DNA of 64,000 bases, taken from Eubacterium sp. (GTDB lineage Bacteria; Bacillota; Clostridia; Lachnospirales; Lachnospiraceae). Position 1 is the stretch's first letter; every line of letters begins with the position of its first letter. Made by a program: the position numbers and the translations under genes. The notes below the pieces were generated by a model. It was not told the DNA's origin, did no database searches, and saw only the letters and a program-made list of their open reading frames with translations. The stretch spans positions 62,001-126,000 of the forward strand of contig JAFQXO010000008.1 of assembly GCA_017406925.1 (NCBI GenBank). Reading direction: 5' to 3'. This document shows, piece by piece, positions 27,010 through 36,510 of the stretch.

Positions 27010-29425
27010 TAAAGCTTTTATTGAAAAACTAGATAGTTTGTTTTCAAATAAGCGGCGTGAGAAGGTTGAGCCTTTTCTTCTGGAAAGCCTAAAGCAGGCA
27101 AGGGCAGAAGGTGACGGTGCGACAGAACTTACCATCTTGAATGAGATGATAGGTTTTTATCGCGATGCTGGTTTAGTTGAAAAAGATATGCAAGCGGTGG
27201 ATGATTGCAAGGCTTTGCTTGAAAAGATGGAACTTGAAGGAACTATCGAGTATGCCACGTCTATGCAAAACATTGCGAATGCATACAGAGCAGCGGGAAA
27301 GTTCGACGATGCTTTGGCTGCTTTTGATCAGGTATTTGAGATATATGACGAGAAGTTGGAGCCTATAGATTACAATATGGCTAGTTTACATAACAATGTG
27401 GCGCTTCTCTATCAAGAAATGGATAATTTTGAAAAATCTGTCGGACATTTAAAGAAAGCACTGGCGATTATTGAGCAGGTGGACGATGCCAAGTATGAGC
27501 TTGCGACCACGTATGCAAACTTGGGAACGAGTCTGCTTCGAATTGGAGAAGCCGAGGAGGCTGAAAAGGCATTGGAGTCGGCACTTGAGATTTTTGAAAA
27601 AGACGAAGTGAAGAACTTCCATTACAGTGCAGCACTTTCGGCGCTTGCAGCAGTTAAGGTTAATCAAGAAAAGTATGATGAGGCTTTGCCACTCTACGAG
27701 GAAGCCCTGAAAGAGATTGAAATAAATATGGGCAAGGAAAGTGGCGCATATAAAGTCACGGAAGAAAATTATAAGAATATTAAAGAGATGGTTTCTGGTG
27801 AAAAAACTGAAAATAAAGAATCAGATTATAAGCCAGATGAAAATGATATAACGGGCCTAAAACTTGCGAGGGATTTTTATGAAGAGTATGGCGCGCCAAT
27901 GATTAAGGAGCAGTTTTCAGACTATGAAAATCTTATAGCAGTAGGTCTCGTAGGAGAAGGTTCGGAGAGGTTTGGCTTTGATGATGAGTATTCGATGGAT
28001 CACGATTTTGGACCAGGCTTTTGTATGTGGGTAAGTGAAGAAACTTACGATGAAATAGGTGAGAAACTTCAGACTGCATACGAGAAACTTCCGAAAACTT
28101 ACAAGGGAGTAACTCGCGTAGATACTCAGATGGCAGAAGGCCGTGTGGGAGTTCAAGTGATTGGTGACTTCTACGAAAAGTATACAGGATATAGAAAAGC
28201 ACCAACGGCTGCAGAAGATTGGGCAGAGTTGGAAGATTATAAATTGGCGACAGTCACAAATGGCGAAGTGTTCCGAGACGATATAGGAACATTTAGTCAG
28301 ATTCGCGAGGGCTTTTTACATCAGCCAGAGGCCGCCAAGCGATTAAAGCTCGCCAGATGCCTATCGGCAATGGCTCAGATGGGGCAAGCGAACTATCCAC
28401 GCTCAATGGCAAGAAAAGATTATGTGACAGCTGAGATTTGTATTGCAAAATTCATGGAAGAGACTATGAAGTGTCTCTATATTTTGAATGATAAATATGC
28501 TCCATATTATAAGTGGTTGTTAACGGGAACGAAGACACTAGATATTCTGCCAGAGGTGGGAGATATTATGCGAGCATTGGCAGATATGCCAGATCAACGA
28601 GAGGCTTGGGAAGGTTACACTTACGATAACACTTCAATAAACGAGAATGACCAAAAGGCTCTTATCATTGAAATCGTAGCAAAACTGATCATCGGCGAAC
28701 TTCAGAATCAAGGGTATATAAGCGAAGTGAAATCTAATTTCTTAAATGATTATGTTTATATATACAAAAACTCTGAAAAAGAAGTGGAGAATGAAGGTGC
28801 ATCTGATGAAAAACCATCTCGAGAAGAAATGATGGAGGAAATCATTAAACTAGAGTTTGAGGCTTTTGATAAGGTAGAGAACGAGGGCGGTCGCGCATCG
28901 TGTCAGGACGATTGGCCATTCTTCTATGTGATGAGAAAAAGCCAGTATATGACTTGGACCGATGAAATGCTTGAAAAACTTTTAAACCAGTGGCGTGATT
29001 ATAAAAAGATAGGCTGGAATATGATGACCGAGAAATACGGTCGCATGATGCAGTGGACAGATCCAAAGGCGTATAAAAAGATTGCCAAGAATTTCCCAGA
29101 GCGTTCTGAACAGACAAAGGCAATCATTGATCAGATAGCAGAGATACAGGTAGGATGGATGAGCGAATTTGCCGAGGAGTATCCGAAACTCGCAAATCAG
29201 GCACGTGATATAACGGCAAAGGACGATGAGGCATACAACACATCTTACGAGACATATCTCAAAGGTGAATTGATGACATATTCGGACGAACTGATAGCGC
29301 TTTATGGACAGTTCATCGTAAAATTAGCGAAAGAAAATAAGAATCTCGCATATATGACTATAGAAAACACAGCACATATGCAAGGTTACGATAGTCTAGA
29401 GCAAGCAGAAGCAAGTTTAGAGTGA
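27002..29425 (+). CDS. TPR - DUF4037 - DUF4125 fusion protein (predicted nucleotidyltransferase fold)
   Basis: An 807-residue cytosolic protein of unknown function. Residues ~1-265 are about five tetratricopeptide repeats (for example YANLGTSLLRIGEAEEAEKALE, YDEALPLYEEAL). Residues ~290-590 match DUF4037: VGEGSERFGFDDEYSMDHDFG (near 317) gives a GS and acidic DxD pattern like the nucleotidyltransferase superfamily. Residues ~615-800 match DUF4125 (NEGGRASCQDDWPFF, MRKSQYMTW, QWTDP). DUF4037 and DUF4125 are often separate neighbouring genes; here they are joined and given a TPR platform. Tail to head it overlaps the ABC ATPase gene by 8 nt. Domain names are recalled, not searched. It might nucleotidylate or sense a partner bound by the TPR. 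Confidence 0.82.
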   Translation: MDSKAFIEKLDSLFSNKRREKVEPFLLESLKQARAEGDGATELTILNEMIGFYRDAGLVEKDMQAVDDCKALLEKMELEGTIEYATSMQNIANAYRAAGKFDDALAAFDQVFEIYDEKLEPIDYNMASLHNNVALLYQEMDNFEKSVGHLKKALAIIEQVDDAKYELATTYANLGTSLLRIGEAEEAEKALESALEIFEKDEVKNFHYSAALSALAAVKVNQEKYDEALPLYEEALKEIEINMGKESGAYKVTEENYKNIKEMVSGEKTENKESDYKPDENDITGLKLARDFYEEYGAPMIKEQFSDYENLIAVGLVGEGSERFGFDDEYSMDHDFGPGFCMWVSEETYDEIGEKLQTAYEKLPKTYKGVTRVDTQMAEGRVGVQVIGDFYEKYTGYRKAPTAAEDWAELEDYKLATVTNGEVFRDDIGTFSQIREGFLHQPEAAKRLKLARCLSAMAQMGQANYPRSMARKDYVTAEICIAKFMEETMKCLYILNDKYAPYYKWLLTGTKTLDILPEVGDIMRALADMPDQREAWEGYTYDNTSINENDQKALIIEIVAKLIIGELQNQGYISEVKSNFLNDYVYIYKNSEKEVENEGASDEKPSREEMMEEIIKLEFEAFDKVENEGGRASCQDDWPFFYVMRKSQYMTWTDEMLEKLLNQWRDYKKIGWNMMTEKYGRMMQWTDPKAYKKIAKNFPERSEQTKAIIDQIAEIQVGWMSEFAEEYPKLANQARDITAKDDEAYNTSYETYLKGELMTYSDELIALYGQFIVKLAKENKNLAYMTIENTAHMQGYDSLEQAEASLE

Positions 29426-29443
29426 AATAATCATTCATAATTC

Positions 29444-29472
29444 TTCATTTTTCACTGCGCAATTGATATAAT
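29444..29472 (+). promoter_or_regulatory. putative promoter for the secreted metallophosphoesterase
   Basis: TTCATT and a perfect TATAAT separated by 17 nt, 31 nt before ATG 29504. Confidence 0.6.
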
Positions 29473-29503
29473 ATAAGGTGATGTAAAAGAATGGAGAAGC
29501 CCT

Positions 29504-31192
29504 ATGACTAAATCATTCAAAGCATTATTAATATTTATCGTAATTTCGGCATTGCTGGTGACAGCATCTGTCAGTTTTAAGACTGCGCAAATTTCTGCCC
29601 AGACGGATGCCATTAAATATATTTTTGAAAACTCGACAAAGGGAAGTGCTGTGGGTACTATCACATACTCGGTTGAGGATCCTGGAAATGTGTCCGTTTA
29701 CTGGATGGAAGATGATGAGAAACTCATTTTAGATGATAAAGATTTTACACCTATCACTACCACGACAGTTACTGATACGGATGAGGTTTTCACATATGAG
29801 TTTAAAAATGCCTACTCGGCTATTCCTGAAGATGCTGATGCCGTGGGTCTTTACAACGGCAATACGTTAGTAGCGGAGTACAACATCCCTGAATCTAAGC
29901 AACCAGATTATGGAGATGAAGAATATAGATTCGCGCTTATGAGCGATGTTCATTTCAATCGTTATTACGATGACGACCTAAATGATTGGTCAGTTCAGGC
30001 TTGGGATGAAGCCCTAAATTTTGTAGACGACATCGATGTGGGGCGCGATTTTTTAACTGGCGACCTTTCTAATCAAGGTGAAGAGTCAGCGTATGAGAAG
30101 TTCAACGAAGGTGCGGCGAAGTATCCTGACGTTTTGATATATTCTTGTATGGGTAACCACGATGTTTCTTGGACGGGTGGCTATGCTGAGAAAATAGCGC
30201 GTTTCAAGAAGATGATAAACAAGAATAAGAACAAGGACAAAAATGTTTTAGATATCGCACCTAACAACTTGGATTTTGTGTACACTGAAAACAAGGATGT
30301 ATTTATTTTCTTCAGTCAGCAGATGGCGGTTTACTCGCCGAAGAGAAAGATTGTCTTAGACGAACAGCTGAACTGGCTTGAGAAGATTATGAATAAGTAT
30401 GCGAACCGCAATGTATATCTCTTTTTCCACACGTTCTTTGCAGATTACAACGGTGATATAACGACTGCAGTTGGCAATCTCAAAAACCCTGGAGGATATA
30501 CGTATGACCTCGCGTATTCATATGGGGCAGATGACGAAAAAAGATTTAGAAGTATTCTGAATAAGTACAACAACGTGACTATGTTCAATGGTCATTCACA
30601 TTGGGCATTTGACCAACAGAAATATAATCCAAAACTTAACATTGGAAATATTAAGAAAGATGAAACGGGTGCGGGAATCGTACACGTACCTAGTGTATCA
30701 GCACCAAGAACTATTGAGAGAGATGCCAAAGAGCGCGATGAGAACTACGGTGTTCGTTCCGAAGGAACCATCGCGACTAAATTTGCCAAAGGCACACTCT
30801 ATTACGGAACAGATTTTAAAAATCAAAAATACTTGGCGTATGCCATCTACTATAGAGCCGACGGTAAGAAAACTAATCCTGTGCCAACGTTGAAACTAGC
30901 ACGCGAGAAGATTACCAAAGTCGGAAAAGTGAAAAAGTATGCTAAGAAGAAGTACAAGGTGAAGATTAAGTACAAGAAGATTGCGAAAGCATCTAGATAT
31001 CAGATCCAGTACTCGACTAGCAAAAAGTTTAAGAAGAAAGTTAAGTCGAAAACGACGAAGGCTACTTCATACACAATTAAGAAATTAAAGAGAAAGACGA
31101 GATATTATATTAGGGTTAGAGCGTATGGTTACCAGTTTGGCGAACGCGTAAACGGTGCCTGGTCAAAAACTAGGAAGGTTAGAAAGAAGTGA
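29504..31192 (+). CDS. secreted metallophosphoesterase with Lys-rich FN3-like tail
   Basis: A 562-residue exported protein with an N-terminal hydrophobic signal or anchor (ALLIFIVISALLVTASVSF). Residues ~30-130 look like a beta-sandwich domain. The phosphoesterase core has the dinuclear metal motifs MSDVHFN, GDLSNQGE, MGNHDVSW, a histidine in FFHTFFADY, and FNGHSHW. The last ~100 residues form an FN3-like domain extremely rich in Lys (YQIQYSTSKKFKKKVK, YYIRVRAYG, GAWSKTRKVRKK), closely resembling the tail of the exoprotein ending at 8617. Substrate unknown. SD TGGAG precedes ATG 29504. The stop overlaps the next gene by 4 nt. Confidence 0.88.
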   Translation: MTKSFKALLIFIVISALLVTASVSFKTAQISAQTDAIKYIFENSTKGSAVGTITYSVEDPGNVSVYWMEDDEKLILDDKDFTPITTTTVTDTDEVFTYEFKNAYSAIPEDADAVGLYNGNTLVAEYNIPESKQPDYGDEEYRFALMSDVHFNRYYDDDLNDWSVQAWDEALNFVDDIDVGRDFLTGDLSNQGEESAYEKFNEGAAKYPDVLIYSCMGNHDVSWTGGYAEKIARFKKMINKNKNKDKNVLDIAPNNLDFVYTENKDVFIFFSQQMAVYSPKRKIVLDEQLNWLEKIMNKYANRNVYLFFHTFFADYNGDITTAVGNLKNPGGYTYDLAYSYGADDEKRFRSILNKYNNVTMFNGHSHWAFDQQKYNPKLNIGNIKKDETGAGIVHVPSVSAPRTIERDAKERDENYGVRSEGTIATKFAKGTLYYGTDFKNQKYLAYAIYYRADGKKTNPVPTLKLAREKITKVGKVKKYAKKKYKVKIKYKKIAKASRYQIQYSTSKKFKKKVKSKTTKATSYTIKKLKRKTRYYIRVRAYGYQFGERVNGAWSKTRKVRKK

Positions 31193-32139
31193 GAAGGTAC
31201 AGAACTAGAACAAGAATAGCAAAAAGAATATTGATAGCGAATCTAGTGCTAATTATCTTGCTCATTCCGATGACCATAGTTGTTGCGCGCAGCAATGGTG
31301 GTAGCATGGGTGACAAGGGCGACTACAGCGGAGTTTCGTTGAGTGGCACTTGGTATATGGTGGACGGCGACGAGATTACAAGAGTTGAGATGACTCGTGG
31401 CGACTACACCCAGTACACACTCCAGGGACAGAAGATTAAAGATGGTTCGTATGCCCTCGGCAATCATGTTATGGAGTTGGACGATAAGATTTATCCAGTT
31501 GAGTACAATGACGAGAGAGAAAACATGGATGAAGTCGATTCGGAAGATGATAGTCAGGTAGTAGAAGAGAAAAGTTTTGCGGTGGATATGGGAAATGATC
31601 ACATCCGTTACTTTTTCTCAAACAAAGATTCGGCAGGAGAGCAGTCCGAGGAGAATCTTGGAACTAATTATTATCTTAAGAAAGAAGGATACTTTGATTC
31701 GAAAGGCTTTGCCATTGACGGCGAGGGTGACCTCGCGGCATACACAGGAGCCAACAATGAGATTATAGTTCCTAGCGAAGCATCAGCTATCGCAGAGAAT
31801 GCGTTCTCGACAGATATGGGACGTGGACTCAAACTAAACACAGTCCGCGTGACAGGTGAGACAAAGAGTATCGATAGTTATGCTTTTGCATTTTCGAATG
31901 TGGAGAAAGTTTATATAGAGGATGGCTTGCAGCAGATTAATGCGAACGCTTTTGATGACGGAAAGATTAAGGAGATTCATCTCCCAGCGAAGATTCCGTA
32001 CATCGATGATAACTTCATTACAAACTTGAAAGATGTTAAAGTATTCTGCCCAGCTGGTTCAGAGGTGGAGGCTACCTTAAGAACAAATCCTCACGCATCA
32101 CAGATTAAGTTAGTCGGTGAGATTCAGGGAACAAACTAA
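31189..32139 (+). CDS. membrane-anchored protein with BspA-type leucine-rich repeat region
   Basis: A 316-residue protein with a basic N-terminus (RRYRTRTRIAKRILI), one transmembrane helix or uncleaved signal (~residues 15-33) and an extracellular part. Residues ~40-140 form an acidic beta-rich region of no recognised family. The C-terminal half shows BspA-like LRR_5 pattern: IIVPSEASAIAENAFS, VRVTGETKSIDSYAFA, VYIEDGLQQINANAF, IHLPAKIPYI. GTG 31189 overlaps the stop of the secreted metallophosphoesterase (GTGA), so they are co-translated and probably work together at the cell surface. The function is not clear. Confidence 0.8.
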   Translation: MRRYRTRTRIAKRILIANLVLIILLIPMTIVVARSNGGSMGDKGDYSGVSLSGTWYMVDGDEITRVEMTRGDYTQYTLQGQKIKDGSYALGNHVMELDDKIYPVEYNDERENMDEVDSEDDSQVVEEKSFAVDMGNDHIRYFFSNKDSAGEQSEENLGTNYYLKKEGYFDSKGFAIDGEGDLAAYTGANNEIIVPSEASAIAENAFSTDMGRGLKLNTVRVTGETKSIDSYAFAFSNVEKVYIEDGLQQINANAFDDGKIKEIHLPAKIPYIDDNFITNLKDVKVFCPAGSEVEATLRTNPHASQIKLVGEIQGTN

Positions 32140-32157
32140 TTCGGAGAGAATGGTAAA

Positions 32158-34821
32158 TTGATTCGAATGAAAAATATTCACACGAAAACTAAGGACGAAG
32201 TCCTAAAACAATTTAACATAGACCAAGAAAAAGGATTGACGCCAGAACGTGTCGACGAGAATCGTGAACGCTTCGGTGTCAATTCTTTTGGTGAGAGCAA
32301 AAAAGACTCTCTGATAAAGCGTGTGTGGGATGCGGCGACAGAACCGATGATTATCATCTTGATAGTTGCAGCATTTATAACACTCGGCGTTAACATTACT
32401 AGATTTGTACAGTATGGACAGGCTGACTTCATAGAATGCGTCGGTATTTTTGTGGCGATTGCGCTTTCAGTCGTCATAACGGTTATCACCGAGGGACGCA
32501 GTGCCAAAGCATTCGAGGCCTTGAATAAGATAAATGAGGATACTCTCGTAAAAGTAGTTCGAGATGGAACGCCACAGATGATTCCACAAAAGGAAGTAGT
32601 AGTGGGAGATATTCTTATAGTAGAAACTGGTGATAAGTTGGTGGCTGACGGACGCGTATTAAGTAGCGTCAACTTACGAGTAAACGAGTCATCGCTTACA
32701 GGTGAGAGTGATACAGTTCTGAAGGATGCAGATTTCGTGGCTGAGGAGAAGACTCCAGTGGCTGACAGAAAGAATATGATCTATTCGGGATGTTTCGTGA
32801 CAGAGGGTCGTGGAGTGATGATAGTCACTTCAGTTGGAAAGAATACAGAGTTCGGAAAGATAGCAGACGAACTTTCGACTATAGATAAGTCGCAGACTCC
32901 ACTCCAGGAGAAACTGGCTAGATTAGGAAAGACAATCACTATCCTTGGCGCGGCAGCGGCAGCGTTAGTGTTCACTATTCAACTTATCCAATTTACGCAA
33001 CTCCACACTTTGGCATTCGATAACATTGCGGATGCATTCATATCGAGTATCGTGCTAATCGTGGCAGCAGTGCCTGAGGGATTACCTACTATCGTGGCAG
33101 TTTCACTGGCGTTAAACATTATCAAGATGACTCGCGAGAATGCGCTCGTCAAAAAGATGGTGGCGTGCGAAACTATTGGATGCGTAAATGTAATCTGCTC
33201 GGATAAGACGGGAACTATCACTGAAAACAAGATGACGGTGCAGCAGATTTATGTAAACCAGTCACTTATCGAGCCGGACGAACTAAAAGACGAATATTTG
33301 ATTAACAATTTCTGTATAAATAGTAGTGCAAACATTCATGAGGAAGATGGCAAGGAAGTCTTTGTCGGAAATCCTACAGAGTGTTCATTGCTCGTGTCAG
33401 CGAACAAGTCAGGCATCGACTATGAGTCTATCAGGAAGGGCGCTGATGTTGTGCGCACATTCCCATTCTCATCGCAGCGCAAGAATATGACGACGGTTGT
33501 GAAGGAAGACGATTCTTACACGATTTACACGAAGGGAAATCCTGAAAAGATTCTTTCATTCTGCAGTGACTTGAATGAGGAAGAGAAGAAAGACATCTTA
33601 AATAAGATGATCGAGTTCCAAAATCAGGCTAAGCGACTCATTGCGTTTGCACACAAGAGAGTTGATTCATATAATAATGAAAAGCAGGACGAGATAGAGT
33701 GCGATATGTCATTCGACGGCTTCGTGGTTATCTCAGATCCTATAAGCGAGGATGTATATGGCTCTGTCGCCCAATGTAAGAAGGCGGGCATCGAAGTTAA
33801 GATGCTAACGGGCGACAATATAGTCACAGCCACTGCGATTGCTAGAGAACTTAGCATTGTCGGCGAAGACGACATACTAGTTGAGGCTCCGAAGTTGGAT
33901 GATATGACTGACGAGGAATTGAAAAAAGCGCTTCCGAAGATTCGTGTGATTGCTCGAAGCACACCTATGATAAAAATGAGGGTTGTAACTCTCTTGAAAG
34001 AGATGGATGATGTAGTCGCCGTTACTGGTGATGGAATCAATGATGCTCCAGCCATCAAACATGCTGATGTCGGCATTTCAATGGGCGTTGCAGGAACAGA
34101 AGTAACGAAAGAGGCGAGTGACATCGTGCTCTTGGACGATTCGTTCACGACTATTGTGAAGGCGGTGAAGTGGGGCAGAGGTATCTATGAGAACTTCAAG
34201 CGATTTATTCAGTTCCAGTTGACAGTTAATGTTGCGTCCGCAACAGTAATTATTATTTCAGTGCTCGTGGGCAAGGCTTCGCCGTTTACAGCACTTCAGA
34301 TATTATGGATTAATCTGATAATGGATGGACCGCCTGCGTTGACGCTCGGTCTAGAACCTATGCGAGGCAATCTCTTAAATAGAAAGCCGACTGATCGAAA
34401 TGAGAACATTATCTCAAAGAAGATGTTCGGCAAGATATTGTTCAATGGCATTTGGGTTACTGCGATAGTAATGATTCAGAGTTTCACGAATTTTATGGGC
34501 GCGAAATCGGATACCGAAATGTCTACGGTCATATTTACGATGTTCGTGATATTCCAGTTGTTCAATGCATTCAACTGTAGGGAACTGGACGATACGCCGA
34601 TGTATAAGAATTTGCTTAAGAACAAACTTATGTTGGGAGTATTTTTAATAGTATTGATTATTCAGATTGTGATTACTCAATTTGCGACTGTAGTGTTTAA
34701 CACAGTCCCATTGAGCCTCGAAATGTGGGGCAAAATCTTTGCTATTGCGTTCAGCATCATAGTAATAAACGAGGTAGTAAAATTCTTAAAAAGGCTTTAT
34801 AATAGATTTGTAAGCAAATAA
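32158..34821 (+). CDS. calcium-translocating P-type ATPase (P2B/PMCA-like)
   Basis: Ion-exporting P-type ATPase, 887 residues. The actuator domain has the TGES loop (SLTGESD), the phosphorylation motif is CSDKTGTIT with Asp349, and the hinge motif is TGDGINDAPA. VPEGLP in M4 is the ion-binding segment seen in Ca2+ pumps. About ten transmembrane helices are predicted, four of them after the P domain, with LWINLIMDGPPALTL in M6. TTG 32158 is preferred over ATG 32167 because SD GGAGAG (32143-32148) is 9 nt from the TTG and 18 nt from the ATG. It likely exports Ca2+, though Mg2+ or other cations cannot be excluded. Confidence 0.94.
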   Translation: MIRMKNIHTKTKDEVLKQFNIDQEKGLTPERVDENRERFGVNSFGESKKDSLIKRVWDAATEPMIIILIVAAFITLGVNITRFVQYGQADFIECVGIFVAIALSVVITVITEGRSAKAFEALNKINEDTLVKVVRDGTPQMIPQKEVVVGDILIVETGDKLVADGRVLSSVNLRVNESSLTGESDTVLKDADFVAEEKTPVADRKNMIYSGCFVTEGRGVMIVTSVGKNTEFGKIADELSTIDKSQTPLQEKLARLGKTITILGAAAAALVFTIQLIQFTQLHTLAFDNIADAFISSIVLIVAAVPEGLPTIVAVSLALNIIKMTRENALVKKMVACETIGCVNVICSDKTGTITENKMTVQQIYVNQSLIEPDELKDEYLINNFCINSSANIHEEDGKEVFVGNPTECSLLVSANKSGIDYESIRKGADVVRTFPFSSQRKNMTTVVKEDDSYTIYTKGNPEKILSFCSDLNEEEKKDILNKMIEFQNQAKRLIAFAHKRVDSYNNEKQDEIECDMSFDGFVVISDPISEDVYGSVAQCKKAGIEVKMLTGDNIVTATAIARELSIVGEDDILVEAPKLDDMTDEELKKALPKIRVIARSTPMIKMRVVTLLKEMDDVVAVTGDGINDAPAIKHADVGISMGVAGTEVTKEASDIVLLDDSFTTIVKAVKWGRGIYENFKRFIQFQLTVNVASATVIIISVLVGKASPFTALQILWINLIMDGPPALTLGLEPMRGNLLNRKPTDRNENIISKKMFGKILFNGIWVTAIVMIQSFTNFMGAKSDTEMSTVIFTMFVIFQLFNAFNCRELDDTPMYKNLLKNKLMLGVFLIVLIIQIVITQFATVVFNTVPLSLEMWGKIFAIAFSIIVINEVVKFLKRLYNRFVSK

Positions 34822-34839
34822 TTATTTGGGGAGGTGTCT

Positions 34840-35556
34840 ATGTATAGACTACAGATTAAGGCTAAAGCTAAAGATTCTTTAGGCCGTAACATATTTGGCA
34901 AGAGATGGATGCTCAGTTTGGCAGTAGCACTTGTCGGCGGATTGATTATGACGGTTTTCAAGAGCATTGGTGATCAAATCAATTACCAAGTACAAATACG
35001 TAAGATCGTTTATCTATCACAGAGCGGTGATTACACAGCACTCAAACAAATGACTGCTGGACCAGGAGTAGCAACAATCCTGTGCTATATCCTTGCAGCA
35101 ATTGTTTGGATTTTCGTAACAGGCGCCATTATGTATGGCCTTGCAAAGTTCTTCTTGGATAACTCAAGAAGTGCTGAGGACAACAAGTTTGGTAAACTTT
35201 TCAGTGGTTTTACTGAGGGATATGGTAAGAATATTGGATTGTTCATTCTATCTAACATCTTCATTTTCCTTTGGACATTACTATTGATTGTTCCTGGTAT
35301 TATCGCAAACTATGCATACAAGATGGTTTGGTTCATTCGCAACGATCATCCAGAGTACTCAGTTTGGGAATGTATCAAAGCTAGTAGAAAGATGATGCAC
35401 GGACATAAGATGGACTACTTTGTTCTTAAACTTACATTCATTGGATGGATCTGCATCGGAATCCTTACTTGTGGTATTGGAATGCTTTGGGTTGCTCCAT
35501 ATATCGGACAGGCTGAAGTTGAGTTCTACGAGAGCATCAAGGATAACCAGATCTAA
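34840..35556 (+). CDS. DUF975-family integral membrane protein
   Basis: A 238-residue protein with the DUF975 N-terminus (LQIKAKAKDSLG) and about five or six hydrophobic helices. YSVWECIKASRKMMHGHKMDYFVLKLTFIGW is the conserved C-terminal family segment (xxxECxxxSxxxMxGxKxxxFxLxLSFIGW). The family is widespread in Firmicutes and has no established function. ATG 34840 lies 5 nt after SD GGGGAGG, whereas GTG 34834 overlaps the SD. A paralogue follows at 35671 with a separate promoter. Confidence 0.88.
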   Translation: MYRLQIKAKAKDSLGRNIFGKRWMLSLAVALVGGLIMTVFKSIGDQINYQVQIRKIVYLSQSGDYTALKQMTAGPGVATILCYILAAIVWIFVTGAIMYGLAKFFLDNSRSAEDNKFGKLFSGFTEGYGKNIGLFILSNIFIFLWTLLLIVPGIIANYAYKMVWFIRNDHPEYSVWECIKASRKMMHGHKMDYFVLKLTFIGWICIGILTCGIGMLWVAPYIGQAEVEFYESIKDNQI

Positions 35557-35580
35557 GAAAAAAGGATCTAAATACATTGA

Positions 35581-35605
35581 AAAGCGCACGTTATGTGCGC
35601 TTTTT
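35581..35605 (+). terminator. intrinsic terminator between the two DUF975 genes
   Basis: Stem AAAGCGCAC / GTGCGCTTT with loop GTTAT, running into a five-T tract. Confidence 0.85.
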
Positions 35606-35608
35606 AAT

Positions 35609-35637
35609 TTGAGAAAAACACTGATATATGGTATCTT
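35609..35637 (+). promoter_or_regulatory. putative promoter for the second DUF975 gene
   Basis: TTGAGA and TATCTT separated by 17 nt, with TGG just before the -10 (extended -10). It lies right after a terminator. Confidence 0.55.
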
Positions 35638-35670
35638 TATAGAAGTAAATATTTCAAAGGAGATCAGATT

Positions 35671-36486
35671 ATGAATAGATTTGCGATTAAATCAAAGGCT
35701 AAAGAAGCACTGAAAGGAAATTGGAAAACAGCAGTTCTTTCTATGCTAATTTATGAAGTGATTTGGATAATATTGTATATATTAATTTCACTCTTTAGCA
35801 GTAACAGTTTTTCAAAACTATTTTTGGGTAAAAATGCATTCATACTTGCATTTGTCGGTTGGATACTAATGGTTATTGTTGTAGTTGCAGCAATTATCGT
35901 AACCGGTAACATGAATTATGGTATTACAAAAATAGTACTTAACCTAAATCGCAATAAAGAGATTTCAGTGAAGACTCTATTTGATGGATTCAAGGATAGA
36001 TTCGTAAGAAACTCTCTTGTTGAACTACTTATTTCAATTGCCAAGGCATTGGCAACAGGAATTTTCACATTCATCGGATTGGTTATCGGTGGAAGTACAT
36101 TAATTCTTCAGATCGGACAGATTACAGAGGACCCAACATCTGTTGCAAAGGGACTAGGTTTCTTCGTGGTAGTGATGTTGATTTGCGTCATTGCGGGAGC
36201 AATATTCCAGGTTGTTGTAGTATACGCACTTAAACTTGCGTTCTACGTTCGTCTTGACAATCCAGACCTTACGGCATTTGAGTGCTTGAAGAAGACTGTG
36301 GCTATTTCTAACCGCCACAAGTTAGACTTGTTCGTGCTTGAATTGTCATTCATCGGTTGGGATGTCCTTTCGATTTGTACATTAGGAATTCTTTATCTCT
36401 GGGTAATGCCTTACAAGAAGACAGCAGAAGCTGCTTTCTATGAGATGGTTATCGAAGAGAATGCAAAGATAGAAAAAGAAGCGTAA
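35671..36486 (+). CDS. DUF975-family integral membrane protein (paralogue)
   Basis: A 271-residue DUF975 protein. It opens FAIKSKAKEALKGNWKTAVL, the family hallmark, has five or six hydrophobic helices, and carries the C-terminal family segment LTAFECLKKTVAISNRHKLD followed by LSFIGW. It differs from its neighbour in the extra loop around residues 50-70 and in sharing only the family motifs, so the duplication looks old. SD AAAGGAG is 7 nt before ATG 35671. It ends 24 nt before aspS. Function unknown. Confidence 0.88.
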   Translation: MNRFAIKSKAKEALKGNWKTAVLSMLIYEVIWIILYILISLFSSNSFSKLFLGKNAFILAFVGWILMVIVVVAAIIVTGNMNYGITKIVLNLNRNKEISVKTLFDGFKDRFVRNSLVELLISIAKALATGIFTFIGLVIGGSTLILQIGQITEDPTSVAKGLGFFVVVMLICVIAGAIFQVVVVYALKLAFYVRLDNPDLTAFECLKKTVAISNRHKLDLFVLELSFIGWDVLSICTLGILYLWVMPYKKTAEAAFYEMVIEENAKIEKEA

Positions 36487-36510
36487 AGCGACAGGAAAGG
36501 TACACATATA

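Noticed and set aside
32178-32672. 164-codon minus-strand open frame inside the P-type ATPase gene (a similar one at 33624-34148)
   Set aside because: Antisense shadows of conserved ATPase domains, with no SD or recognisable protein features.
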